39,680 bases of DNA from an uncultured Phascolarctobacterium sp. (GTDB lineage: Bacteria; Bacillota; Negativicutes; Acidaminococcales; Acidaminococcaceae), in the NCBI GenBank assembly GCA_905207485.1, contig CAJLLL010000011.1:1-39680 (forward strand), in the 5' to 3' direction. This document shows positions 32,006 through 39,629 of this stretch, piece after piece. The translations under genes were made by a program, and so were the position numbers. Position 1 is the stretch's first letter. Each line of letters starts with the position of its first letter. The notes under the pieces are model-generated. The model was not told the DNA's origin. It worked only from the letters and a program-made list of their open reading frames with translations, and ran no database searches.

Positions 32006-33952
32006 TCACTCCGAATAAGAATTTAATTCAGTGTTATCTGCCTGGCGCATCAATTCTTTTGCCTGTTCAACAGTTATTGGTTTCTTGCTTTCTTTTACCG
32101 GTTTTATGTTTCTATATAAACTATCGCTTTGTTCCGGCGGATGGCTAAGCCTTGCCATCATCTTAGGCTGTTCGTAGAAACGGAATTTTTCACACAAAAT
32201 AGGCGGCTGACCTTTGTAGAAAATAATTTCTTTACCATTGTCTAAAGCACGCAGTTCATCAACTGTTAGCAGCTCTCGCCCAGTTTCGTGTTCGTTAGTG
32301 CTTGTTGCACCAATCGGATTAAAAACCGCACTGCCAAAGCCACGGCTGGCAACGGTAACTGTCTTTTTTCCTAATGCTTTAGATATACTTTCCGCTGTTT
32401 TATTTTCATTTGGTGTTTGGTATATCTTTATGTCGGTGTTGCCATAAATACTGCTGTTGGCTTTATAAACTTCTTCAATCTGCTTTTCATTTTGCGCGAT
32501 TAGATAGCATTTTATTTTAAACTGCGCACAATAACTTAATACTTTTTCCATAATGCCTAAATGGCCAAAGGAAGGAAACTCATCAAGCATCATTAAAAGC
32601 CTGTGTTTAGATTTTGGCAGACCGCGGTAATTTTCATAATGCAGCCGGCTTTCATCCGTCAGCCGATGGAATATCATTTCGATTATTAGATTTGTTACCG
32701 GAGCCAGCCTCGATATTTCTGATGGTGGAATTACGAAATACAAACTGCATGGTCTGTCACTGTCAACAAGGTCTGTAATTGTAAAATCAGAATCAGCCAT
32801 ATTTGCAGCAAGGATAGGGTCTTGATATACCCTTAGTAAAGCGCCTACATTGCCTAATATACCTGAAAACTGCTTTTCTTCTCGGCCAATCATATCATTG
32901 CAGCAACTGACAATGATTGGATGCTTGCCGGATAAATCATTGTAGTAGCTTTTAAACCATTTCTTACTGTTATCATCATAACCAGCATAATTACGGATAT
33001 AAGCAAGTCTGGATTTGACCGGCGCATTCAAATACTCATTTTTCTCAGCTTCATACTGCATTTTTTCTTCCGGCGATAAGGAATCCCAGATATATTCACT
33101 GGCTCCAAATAAAAATTTATTAACTTCCGGCAGGCTCGCGTTTTGTCGCGTATACAACAGAAAAAGCACCACTGCTTTAATAAGTATAATTGCTGACTCA
33201 TTCCAAAAAGACATATCACTTGACTTGGAAGAATCCTGATTTTTAACAAGCATGCCCAACATATTATCAACGTCCGCGATTTCATGCGGCGTACGGATGC
33301 GCATTTCCTTTAACGGATTGTAATGGCAGCTATCTAATGTGTTCGGCTGAAATTTGAAAACATAATTTTTCAAAAAGTACTTGCGGCAACCGGAAGTAAT
33401 GTTCCAAAGTTCGCCTTTTATATCTGTAAAAATTATGCTTCCTGGCCATGTTATTGAGGTAGGTATAATGCTGCCAACGCCCTTACCTGCACGGGAACCA
33501 GCTATCATCATTAGATGCGTTTCGCTGTCATCCCGTAAATAGCGGCCTTTGAATACTCCCATAAAAATACCAGCAGCTTTAAAAAAACCCATATCAGTAA
33601 TATCTTTAGCATTTGCAAAGCGCGCAGAGCCAAAAATACCGTTATTCTTTTTATATAGCGTATTTTTACAAATTATTAAGGCAACGCAGCAAATAATAGC
33701 GCCGGCATAGAAAAAACGCAGGGCCGTTTTAAATACTTCCGGGTCATAGTCGCGGAACGTAAAAAACCAACTAACAAAAGCAAGTGGCTGGTATATGACA
33801 AAACTTTCACCTTGATAAATTACGCTTGTTTCTGCGGCAAGTGCGGGGTCATAATTAAAAACCGCTGCAACGTATTGTGTTGCAAACTGTAACGCAAGGT
33901 AAAAAATACCGAAAAAAAGAACCGTTACAAAAATGCGTTGTTTCGGCGTCAT
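32006..33952 (-). CDS. traG: TraG/VirD4 coupling protein
   Basis: This 648-residue type IV coupling protein has two N-terminal membrane helices (about 8-30 and 80-97). Walker A is AGSRAGKGVG at about 151-160, followed by IIPTSITWPGSIIFTDIKGE. Walker B is RLLMMLDEFPSFG, and AQNEKQIEEVYKANSSIYGN follows. It brings the relaxase-DNA complex to the secretion channel. No relaxase gene is present in this window, so its partner must lie elsewhere. It overlaps the TrbI-C stop by 4 bases. Confidence 0.95.
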   Translation of the reverse strand: MTPKQRIFVTVLFFGIFYLALQFATQYVAAVFNYDPALAAETSVIYQGESFVIYQPLAFVSWFFTFRDYDPEVFKTALRFFYAGAIICCVALIICKNTLYKKNNGIFGSARFANAKDITDMGFFKAAGIFMGVFKGRYLRDDSETHLMMIAGSRAGKGVGSIIPTSITWPGSIIFTDIKGELWNITSGCRKYFLKNYVFKFQPNTLDSCHYNPLKEMRIRTPHEIADVDNMLGMLVKNQDSSKSSDMSFWNESAIILIKAVVLFLLYTRQNASLPEVNKFLFGASEYIWDSLSPEEKMQYEAEKNEYLNAPVKSRLAYIRNYAGYDDNSKKWFKSYYNDLSGKHPIIVSCCNDMIGREEKQFSGILGNVGALLRVYQDPILAANMADSDFTITDLVDSDRPCSLYFVIPPSEISRLAPVTNLIIEMIFHRLTDESRLHYENYRGLPKSKHRLLMMLDEFPSFGHLGIMEKVLSYCAQFKIKCYLIAQNEKQIEEVYKANSSIYGNTDIKIYQTPNENKTAESISKALGKKTVTVASRGFGSAVFNPIGATSTNEHETGRELLTVDELRALDNGKEIIFYKGQPPILCEKFRFYEQPKMMARLSHPPEQSDSLYRNIKPVKESKKPITVEQAKELMRQADNTELNSYSE

Positions 33953-34797
33953 TGATATGGCTCCAGTATTAAGTCACGGCTTACAAATATATTAAATTCA
34001 TAGCCAGGACGAATTATTATTGTCGGCTGAATGTTTAAGTTTTTTTGGACTACACTATCAACCGCACTTGAAATGTTATCCGCGGCATCCGCACCTGCGT
34101 TAGCACGGTAACTATCACTGTCAGTAACATCTGTTGCCGTAGCAACTCCTGCTGTCATAGCGCCACCAATCAATGCAGACCATATTACGCGGCCAAAATG
34201 GCTATTTACTTTATCATGCAACCCGCTATACCCTTCCTGGTCAATGCCCTGCATATTATCAAGGGCAATATTGCGCCCATTGGGCAGTATCAGGCGCTGC
34301 CATACTACAAGTGCCCTGGTCTGCGCATAAGTTGTCTGGCTGTCGTATGTGCCGATTATCCTTGTGCCCTGTGGAATAAGTAAATAACGCCCGCTAACGC
34401 TGTCATACACGTTCTGTGATACCTGTGCCGTTACCATGCCAGGTAAATCACTGTTAATACCTGTAATTAAAGTACCTGGTATAACGGTACCCATATTTAG
34501 CTGATAAGGTGACAAATTGCTTTGCAGGCTGCCGCTGTTGTAAAATTTGTCCATTTTTTCATTTTTTACAAAATTTCTCTTGTTCTGCTGCCCGTTTTGG
34601 TCATACGGCGCATTATTTTGTGACTGCTTAGCCACTTCTTCAGCAATGGCAGCATTCATGGCTTCCTTTTCAGCGGCACGCCGTTGTACTTCGGCTTCAA
34701 TTTGCTGTTCGGTATATGTATCTGCCAGCACCGGCGCCGGCGTTATACAAAATCCGGCTGCACATATGGCTATTACAAATTTTGCTATTTTTTTCAT
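33949..34797 (-). CDS. trbI: TrbI/VirB10 C-terminal outer-membrane domain as a separate exported protein
   Basis: The 282-residue protein begins with its own signal peptide (cut near PVLA, about 25), a Glu/Ala-rich helix, then the VirB10 barrel: LSPYQLNMGTVIPGTLITGI, NSDLPGMVTAQVSQNVYDS, RYLLIPQGTRIIGTYDS, and a C-terminal beta region including the antenna position. VirB10/TrbI is normally one protein spanning both membranes. Here the inner-membrane part is encoded by the gene just upstream, so the envelope-spanning link is split. It is coupled to traG. Confidence 0.85.
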   Translation of the reverse strand: MKKIAKFVIAICAAGFCITPAPVLADTYTEQQIEAEVQRRAAEKEAMNAAIAEEVAKQSQNNAPYDQNGQQNKRNFVKNEKMDKFYNSGSLQSNLSPYQLNMGTVIPGTLITGINSDLPGMVTAQVSQNVYDSVSGRYLLIPQGTRIIGTYDSQTTYAQTRALVVWQRLILPNGRNIALDNMQGIDQEGYSGLHDKVNSHFGRVIWSALIGGAMTAGVATATDVTDSDSYRANAGADAADNISSAVDSVVQKNLNIQPTIIIRPGYEFNIFVSRDLILEPYQ

Positions 34798-34801
34798 AAT
34801 C

Positions 34802-35341
34802 TTACCTGTTTACCTTAAACTCTATCGGGCTGCGGTTTGCAGCATCTTTTTCTTTAAGCTGCCTTTGCAGCGCTTCAAGTTCATAATTTACCTGTGGCTG
34901 CTGTGGCACGGCCGGAGCTGCCGGAATACTTTGATAGCTTTTTTGACGCGGTTTAATTAAAGGTTCTTCTTTGGTTTCCGTTTTTTTATCTTTAGCGCTT
35001 TCTTCGGCTTGTTTAGCTTTAAACTTTGCAAGTTCACTGTATGTTCCTGGTACAGACTTTGTACTGTCATTTTCAATCAAACCTGTACTTGGTGCCTGCC
35101 TATCTTTTTCAGCTGATGCTTCATCTTCCGGTTTTGCTACCCTGTGGCTTAAAAAAACAGATGCAGCAATAGCAATAACTATGATAACTACTGTTATTAT
35201 TATTGGCTTTGATTTAAAGGCTTCTGATTTTGGTATTGGATTTTCTGCTGATGTAAAACCATCACCAGTCGGCTCCATTTCTTCAGCGATTTCTGCATCC
35301 GTATTCTGCTTTTTTACAAGGCGTCTTAATTTTTCTAACAT
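34802..35341 (-). CDS. TrbI/VirB10 N-terminal inner-membrane and proline-rich part
   Basis: The 179 residues comprise a cytosolic acidic tail, one membrane helix (about 46-64, IIITVVIIVIAIAASVFLS), a charged stretch, and a Pro-rich region (about 140-155) ending NYELEALQRQLKEKDAANRS. It has the layout of the N-terminal half of TrbI but stops before the barrel domain, which begins anew with a signal peptide 4 bases downstream. No frameshift explains this: both genes have their own starts and ribosome sites. The two products probably interact through the helix ends. Confidence 0.72.
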   Translation of the reverse strand: MLEKLRRLVKKQNTDAEIAEEMEPTGDGFTSAENPIPKSEAFKSKPIIITVVIIVIAIAASVFLSHRVAKPEDEASAEKDRQAPSTGLIENDSTKSVPGTYSELAKFKAKQAEESAKDKKTETKEEPLIKPRQKSYQSIPAAPAVPQQPQVNYELEALQRQLKEKDAANRSPIEFKVNR

Positions 35342-35342
35342 T

Positions 35343-36125
35343 TCATGACCTCTTAATGGTTATTTTTTCTTTACCAAGCACCAGCCGTGCTTCATCGAAG
35401 AGCCGGTCTATAATAAAATAACCCTTAACAAGCCGGTGATTGGCAAGTATAAGCTTTCCATCGTCAACAACAAAAAATGATGGGGCTTTGTAATTGAACA
35501 TTTCCGGCTTCATGCGTATATAAGTTTTTTTACCATCATCAAAGACTTGTTCAGGCGCCCAGTGTTCTTTTTTTTTATTAAATTCATAGCTGAAATTTAG
35601 TTTTTCAGGATTAAATGCAAGATAATTTTTTACTTCTGTTATATCTCCGCTGTCAAAATTATTTGGATACAGCCACTCAACTATTGGGTTATGAAAACTA
35701 CCGCTGCGCAAGTGAAGATGATAAACATGCTGCGTGGTGGTAATTATTAAATTTGTTTCAAGGCCGCGCTGTACAGGTTTTACCATAACATGCTGCCTTT
35801 TGATAAGATTGCCGGCTGCAATGTTTGTAATAATCCAGCGTTCGCTGTCAGCTCCGGCAATAGATGTTATTTCTTCACCGGGAGCCATCATCAGGTCTGT
35901 TAAAAAACCCTCCTGACAGTATAACTGATAAATTTTATTTTCCGCATATGGCAGCAGTACCTTAACGCCCGAAACGGCAGCTTCAAAACTATCAACAACG
36001 CCTTCATTGGTTTCCTGCGGAACAATATCTGCCGGTAATTCCACAATATAGTTATTTTCGGCAGCACATACATTGCTGTTTATCATCAGCAGGCACGCAG
36101 CTAAAATTCCATATATTTTTTTCAA
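35343..36125 (-). CDS. trbG: TrbG/VirB9 outer-membrane complex protein
   Basis: The gene uses a TTG start at 36125 with AAGGAGGCATAAAG before it; the longer reading from 36152 would cross its own ribosome site. A signal peptide ends VCAA. The fold landmarks YQLYCQEGFLTDLMMAPGEE, GLETNLIITTTQHVYHLHL, PIVEWLYP and FDDGKKTYIRM match VirB9/TrbG. It caps the outer-membrane core complex with VirB10. A second, larger homologue is encoded at 21.3-22.4 kb. Confidence 0.9.
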   Translation of the reverse strand: MKKIYGILAACLLMINSNVCAAENNYIVELPADIVPQETNEGVVDSFEAAVSGVKVLLPYAENKIYQLYCQEGFLTDLMMAPGEEITSIAGADSERWIITNIAAGNLIKRQHVMVKPVQRGLETNLIITTTQHVYHLHLRSGSFHNPIVEWLYPNNFDSGDITEVKNYLAFNPEKLNFSYEFNKKKEHWAPEQVFDDGKKTYIRMKPEMFNYKAPSFFVVDDGKLILANHRLVKGYFIIDRLFDEARLVLGKEKITIKRS

Positions 36126-36127
36126 CT

Positions 36128-36832
36128 TTATGCCTCCTTCGTGATGTTGCAATCTTTAATTTCAATTCCAAACGGATTGATTAACGGGTCAGTTATTTCT
36201 GCAAATTCAATCATGAAGAAGCCAGTCATCATAGTTTTTGATGCTACTTTGCCATCTGGCGCAAAAAATGTTTCTGTCCAGCGAACCTGATATGTATTAT
36301 CCTGCCCCGGCAATGCGCTGTATGAACGTAATTCTGCAACTGAAGCAAATCCCTGGTTCAATAAATCTTTCTGCCCTTCTGTACTTGCGTAATTAGCTAA
36401 CTTACTTGCTGCGCCGCTTGCCAGGAATTTATACGCATTATCCCAGTTTGTTTTATACATAACCGGATCAAGCGGTATCTGCCGTGTTTTTTGTATTACC
36501 TGCCAGATAAAATACTGGACTTCTTTATCATTTGGCTGCCTGGTGTTTTCCATCATTATTGGGCTGCCAATAACTGCACCAGTTGTATTATCAGTTTGCA
36601 CTATAACAGGCATATATGCAGGTAAAGATGCCTGGTAAAAATTAAGCCCCAAGCTCATAATTGCAATAAAGCTCATTGCACATGCAAACCTCTGCGCATT
36701 ACGCTTTCCTATCATTGCATTGCCTATTTCGTTCTCATGGCGTTTCATAGCTCTTATGTAGGCATCTTCGCTGTATTTACCTTTTTCGCTATAATTTGGT
36801 GGTTTATTGGTATTATTTACCGCTGTACTCAT
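36128..36832 (-). CDS. trbF: TrbF/VirB8 inner-membrane assembly factor
   Basis: The 234 residues have the N-terminal PPNYSEKGKYSEDAYIRAMK motif of TrbF, a membrane helix at about 52-68, and an NTF2-like periplasmic domain, YFIWQVIQKTRQIPLDPVMY, with later YQVRWTETFFAPDG, both diagnostic of VirB8/TrbF. It nucleates assembly of the channel. It ends 2 bases before the trbG start. Confidence 0.93.
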   Translation of the reverse strand: MSTAVNNTNKPPNYSEKGKYSEDAYIRAMKRHENEIGNAMIGKRNAQRFACAMSFIAIMSLGLNFYQASLPAYMPVIVQTDNTTGAVIGSPIMMENTRQPNDKEVQYFIWQVIQKTRQIPLDPVMYKTNWDNAYKFLASGAASKLANYASTEGQKDLLNQGFASVAELRSYSALPGQDNTYQVRWTETFFAPDGKVASKTMMTGFFMIEFAEITDPLINPFGIEIKDCNITKEA

Positions 36833-36845
36833 AAATCACCATCAA

Positions 36846-37133
36846 TCAAATACTGAACGTCCAGCCGAACAGCCAGGATAATATTTCTTCCAAATATGCA
36901 ATTATGCCGGCAATAATCAGGTTGCCGCAGAAATTTTTAAAACCACTCGTGCCGTTCGAACTGTAAAGCTGAACGAGCGACCATGCAATAATTGCAAGCG
37001 ATATAACAGGACAAATATAATCAAGTAAAAATCCTACAAAATTGTTTGTTGCATTTTCTAATCCGCTGGTGCCAGCAGCAAATGCTATGTTATTCCGCAA
37101 AACCAATGCGGTAAGTAATATAATCTTTTTCAT
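36846..37133 (-). CDS. trbC: TrbC/VirB2 pilin
   Basis: The 95-residue pilin has a signal peptide ending AFAA (about 20), then two hydrophobic helices (about 35-57 and 70-90) separated by a short basic-polar loop, LVQLYSSNGTSGFKN, the VirB2 layout. It forms the extracellular conjugative pilus. AAAAGGAGCTTAAC-ATG sets the start. It is the first structural gene after the attenuator-like leader. Confidence 0.85.
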   Translation of the reverse strand: MKKIILLTALVLRNNIAFAAGTSGLENATNNFVGFLLDYICPVISLAIIAWSLVQLYSSNGTSGFKNFCGNLIIAGIIAYLEEILSWLFGWTFSI

Positions 37134-37153
37134 GTTAAGCTCCTTTTTTTAAA

Positions 37154-37220
37154 TAAAAAAGCATAACCAAAACAACATTTAACGTATTTTTCTATTCGTT
37201 AAATGTTATATGATTATGCT
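37154..37220 (-). terminator. Attenuator-like hairpin before trbC
   Basis: On the minus strand, AGCATAA (37220-37214) and TTATGCT (37166-37160) flank a perfect 11-bp inner stem AACATTTAACG/CGTTAAATGTT (37207-37197 and 37184-37174). The outer arm is followed directly by TTTTTTATTT. This is an intrinsic-terminator layout inside the trb operon leader, upstream of trbC. The 12-base loop contains the stop codon used by one frame of the leader ORF. Confidence 0.65.
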
Positions 37221-37274
37221 CAAAATTTTTCTGAAATGTATTAAATTTTAACTCCATGTTTACGCTGCATGGCT

Positions 37275-37328
37275 TTATGTAGTTTGCGGCTGCCCCCCCC
37301 CCGTAGACACAATGATTTTATGTTTCAT
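37275..37328 (-). CDS. Leader mini-ORF with G10 tract
   Basis: AAAGGAGA lies 10 bases before ATG at 37328. As sequenced, the ORF reads MKHKIIVSTGGGQPQTT and stops. The three glycines come from a run of ten G (37293-37302 as C on the plus strand). Nine G would give a 28-residue basic peptide stopping at 37241; eleven G would give 45 residues stopping at 37192-37194, inside the loop of the attenuator hairpin. A G10 run in AT-rich DNA is a classic slippage site. Role as a regulatory leader peptide is inferred. Confidence 0.6.
   Translation of the reverse strand: MKHKIIVSTGGGQPQTT
37293..37302 (-). repeat. 10-G homopolymer in trb leader
   Basis: Ten consecutive G on the minus strand, the longest G/C homopolymer in the window, lie within the leader ORF in front of the secretion operon. 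Confidence 0.95.
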
Positions 37329-37380
37329 TTGCTCACATTCTCCTTTCAATCATACTTAAATTTAAACATTGCATGTAATA

Positions 37381-37423
37381 TTTATAACATATTTTTAACT
37401 ACTTTTCAACATATTTTAACTAC
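37381..37423 (-). promoter_or_regulatory. trb operon promoter with tandem direct repeat
   Basis: TTGAAA (37409-37404), 17 bp, TATAAA (37386-37381) on the minus strand, about 50 bases upstream of the leader ORF. GTAGTTAAAA-TATGTT occurs twice in tandem (about 37423-37408 and 37402-37386), overlapping the -35 and spacer, as expected for a repressor site. Confidence 0.6.
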
Positions 37424-37445
37424 TTTATTTTTGAAATTAAGTTCC

Positions 37446-37662
37446 TTTTTGTCGTAGTTTAGATACTTTTTGTCATAGTATCTTAGTTTCTGGAATAAAG
37501 CTCTTTTTCAGCATCTATTTTTTGGTTACTTTTTGTCATAATAAACTTAAATCAACTATTAATAAATTTTCTTTCAGCTGTATCGAGTTTGTTTATGATA
37601 TATTTTTGCTTAAATTTTTATCGGTTACTTTTTGTCATAGTTCAGATACTTTTTGTCATAGT
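37446..37662. repeat. Five TTTTTGTCATAGT direct repeats on 21-bp phase
   Basis: Copies start at 37446 (variant GTCGTAGT), 37467, 37530 (GTCATAAT), 37629 and 37650. The first three fall on a 21-bp grid (offsets 21 and 63) and the last two are 21 apart, so they face the same side of the helix. Read on the minus strand the core is ACTATGACAAAAA, with the TGACA element common in iterons of theta plasmids. They lie between the partition genes and the trb promoter and could be replication iterons or regulator sites. The rest of 37134-37767 holds the leader and promoter described separately, and no other gene. Confidence 0.75.
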
Positions 37663-37681
37663 AAACAAGATAACAAAAAAG

Positions 37682-37709
37682 AAAAGAGCCGATGCAAACC
37701 GACTCTTTT
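37682..37709 (-). terminator. Terminator of partition operon
   Basis: AAAAGAGTCG, an 8-base loop, and CGGCTCTTTT (one mismatch) followed on the minus strand by CTTTTTTG, 60 bases after the RHH gene stop. Confidence 0.7.
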
Positions 37710-37767
37710 AATTAACATTTTAACTTTATCAAACTTTCTTGAATATACTTTATATTAAATTTTCAAA

Positions 37768-38127
37768 TTACAATTCTCTTTCAATTTTTTCCTTGATTGA
37801 CTCTATAATAAAGCCTCTAATTGTTACTTTTCTCTCTTTTCTCTTCTTAAAAATGTACTCCTCAATATCGTCAAAAACATCTTCAGGAATTGGCAAATTG
37901 TAATATTTCATATTAGCTGTTTCAGTGCTACTCTTTCTGCCTCGTTTATTTTCTCTTTTTTGTTCCGCTTCATGTTCAACTGTTATTTTATCTTCGGGAA
38001 TTACATTTTCTGTTTCATTTATTTTATCCTGTGTCTGAATTGCAACTCCATTATTTATAAAATTTTGTACTTCTGGTTTATCAAGATTAATTTCTTTTCG
38101 CGTTACAGGTTTCTTACCAATAGCCAT
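37768..38127 (-). CDS. Ribbon-helix-helix centromere-binding protein (ParB role)
   Basis: The 119 residues have a charged flexible N-terminal half (typical of ParG-like proteins, which stimulate the ParA ATPase), then KYYNLPIPEDVFDDIEEYIF and VTIRGFIIESIKEKIE, a strand followed by two helices as in RHH DNA-binding domains. It is encoded 27 bases after ParA. It should bind the AT-rich repeats upstream of parA and may autoregulate the operon; the 21-bp repeats downstream are a second possible target. Confidence 0.75.
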   Translation of the reverse strand: MAIGKKPVTRKEINLDKPEVQNFINNGVAIQTQDKINETENVIPEDKITVEHEAEQKRENKRGRKSSTETANMKYYNLPIPEDVFDDIEEYIFKKRKERKVTIRGFIIESIKEKIEREL

Positions 38128-38154
38128 TACTTTTACCCCGCTTTTTTAATGATA

Positions 38155-38853
38155 TTATTCTTCGTTTAATTTTTCTATTAATTCGCTATAAAGATTTTCA
38201 AATTCCGCAGCCGCTTTTTTATTAGGAGCATATTCAAAAACACACTTTCCTAACCCAACAGAATTTTTAAAGTCAATATAATCAGTCAGCCAGTTATTAA
38301 AGATACCAACTTTGTATACATCTTTTATTTCTTCGCATTCAACCTTAGCTTCTTTAAGTAAAATTGCCTTTTTATTCGGTAATACCCTATTTAATAACAA
38401 ATAAGTTTTTATATCACCAATAATGCGGGCTTCATTTAAAATTTTTAATGTATCTTCTGCTCCCCAAATATCAAAAGTTGAAGGCTGTACAGGTATTACC
38501 AATAAGCCATATACAGCTGCAAGTATTGCTGAACGAACTATACCACTATCGCCTGCGCCCGCATCTATTACAATTAAATCAAATAAATCATTATATTTAT
38601 TTATTTCTAAATGTATTGCAGTTGTTGGCATACCAACGACCGGAAATTGAACAAGCGTTGTATCGCCAGCTCTTATACCGCTAAAATTTAAGGAAGAACA
38701 TTGTCTTGCATCAGCATCAATCAATAAAACTTTATATCCGTCTATTGCAGCCCGGCAAGCAATATTAGTAGCAATAGTTGTCTTGCCTGCTCCACCCTTT
38801 GTATTAACAACGGAAATTACTTTACCACTAAAACCTTTTGTAAACTCTGCCAT
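38155..38853 (-). CDS. parA: ParA-family partition ATPase
   Basis: This is a 232-residue type Ib ParA without an N-terminal HTH. Deviant Walker A KGGAGKTTIATN lies at about 17-28, switch I DADARQCSSL follows, and Walker B is DLIVIDAGAGDSG. It moves plasmid copies to daughter cells over the nucleoid with the RHH adaptor encoded next. AGGGGAGTTAAAAAA-ATG sets the start. Confidence 0.95.
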   Translation of the reverse strand: MAEFTKGFSGKVISVVNTKGGAGKTTIATNIACRAAIDGYKVLLIDADARQCSSLNFSGIRAGDTTLVQFPVVGMPTTAIHLEINKYNDLFDLIVIDAGAGDSGIVRSAILAAVYGLLVIPVQPSTFDIWGAEDTLKILNEARIIGDIKTYLLLNRVLPNKKAILLKEAKVECEEIKDVYKVGIFNNWLTDYIDFKNSVGLGKCVFEYAPNKKAAAEFENLYSELIEKLNEE

Positions 38854-38877
38854 TTTTTTAACTCCCCTTCTGCAATA

Positions 38878-39295
38878 TTAGCTAATGAAAGTATCTAAAT
38901 TATGTTCATAATCTAAATACTTTCATTATGAACATAACCTTAATTATTAATACATTTTAATTATTCTCGTAATGTTAATATTTACATTACTTTCATAATC
39001 TCCATAATTAAGATATTTTAATTATGCTCATAATGTTAATATTTCAATTATTTTTATATCTTCATTATTTAGATATTCTAATAACCTTCGTAACCTAAAT
39101 ACTTTAATTATGTAAGTATTTTAATAATGTTAGTATCTTTATTACGTTCATAATCTTAGTATCTAAATAATGTTCATAATGAAGATATTTAGATTATTTT
39201 TATATTTTCGTTATTTAGATATTGAAATATTTAGATATTTAGGTTATTATCATAATGTAAATATCTAAATTATGTTCATAATCTAAATATCTTTT
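38878..39295. repeat. AT-rich repeat field, candidate centromere (parS/parC)
   Basis: Roughly 415 bases of over 80% A+T lie directly upstream of parA, built from degenerate units. Recurring words are TATCTAAAT, TTCATAAT, AATGTTAATAT, TTTAGATAT and TTAATTATG, in both orientations and spaced by about 11 or 22 bases. The 5' end repeats TATCTAAATTATGTTCATAA almost exactly near 38891 and 39263. RHH adaptors of ParG type bind such short repeated sites. No ORF is visible here. Confidence 0.65.
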
Positions 39296-39473
39296 TTGGT
39301 GGGATGTGTAAGTGTTTTTTTCAAATCACTAAAAAACGGTAATTACTGATACATAAAACACGTCAAAATTTCTCTGTATTTTGGTTTTCAGCGTATTTTT
39401 ATGATTCCCACTATTCATTATGCCCCTAACAGCAAAAAACGGCTTATAACTAATTTCTGTTGAAATTTAGAAG

Positions 39474-39629
39474 TTATCCACAGTTGCCGAATAATTTCTC
39501 GCAACAAGTTTTCCACAGGTTCAGAACAATTTCTCGCAGGTTTAGCTCAAAAACTCAGTGTTTATGCGGGTTTACACCACTTTTTAGCGCGACCGAACAA
39601 TTTCTCGCAGGGCAGAACTTTTTCTCGCA
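39474..39629. other. Origin-like region: DnaA boxes and TTTCTCGCA repeats
   Basis: TTATCCACA (39474-39482) and TTTTCCACA (39509-39517) match DnaA boxes. TTTCTCGCA occurs at 39495, 39530, 39601 and 39621, mostly as (GAACAA)TTTCTCGCA. The neighbouring AT-rich field could serve as the unwinding element. A partial inverted copy occurs near 39651. The initiator gene should lie beyond the window. The stretch 39296-39473 shows no feature I can name. Confidence 0.65.

Noticed and set aside
37154..37220. The hairpin before trbC as the transfer origin
   Set aside because: The T-tract directly after the outer arm and the leader ORF favour an attenuator. No nic-like motif is visible, though oriT is not excluded.
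56..39606. Many overlapping antisense ORFs within the long genes
   Set aside because: They lack ribosome sites and recognisable domains and lie opposite well-supported genes.
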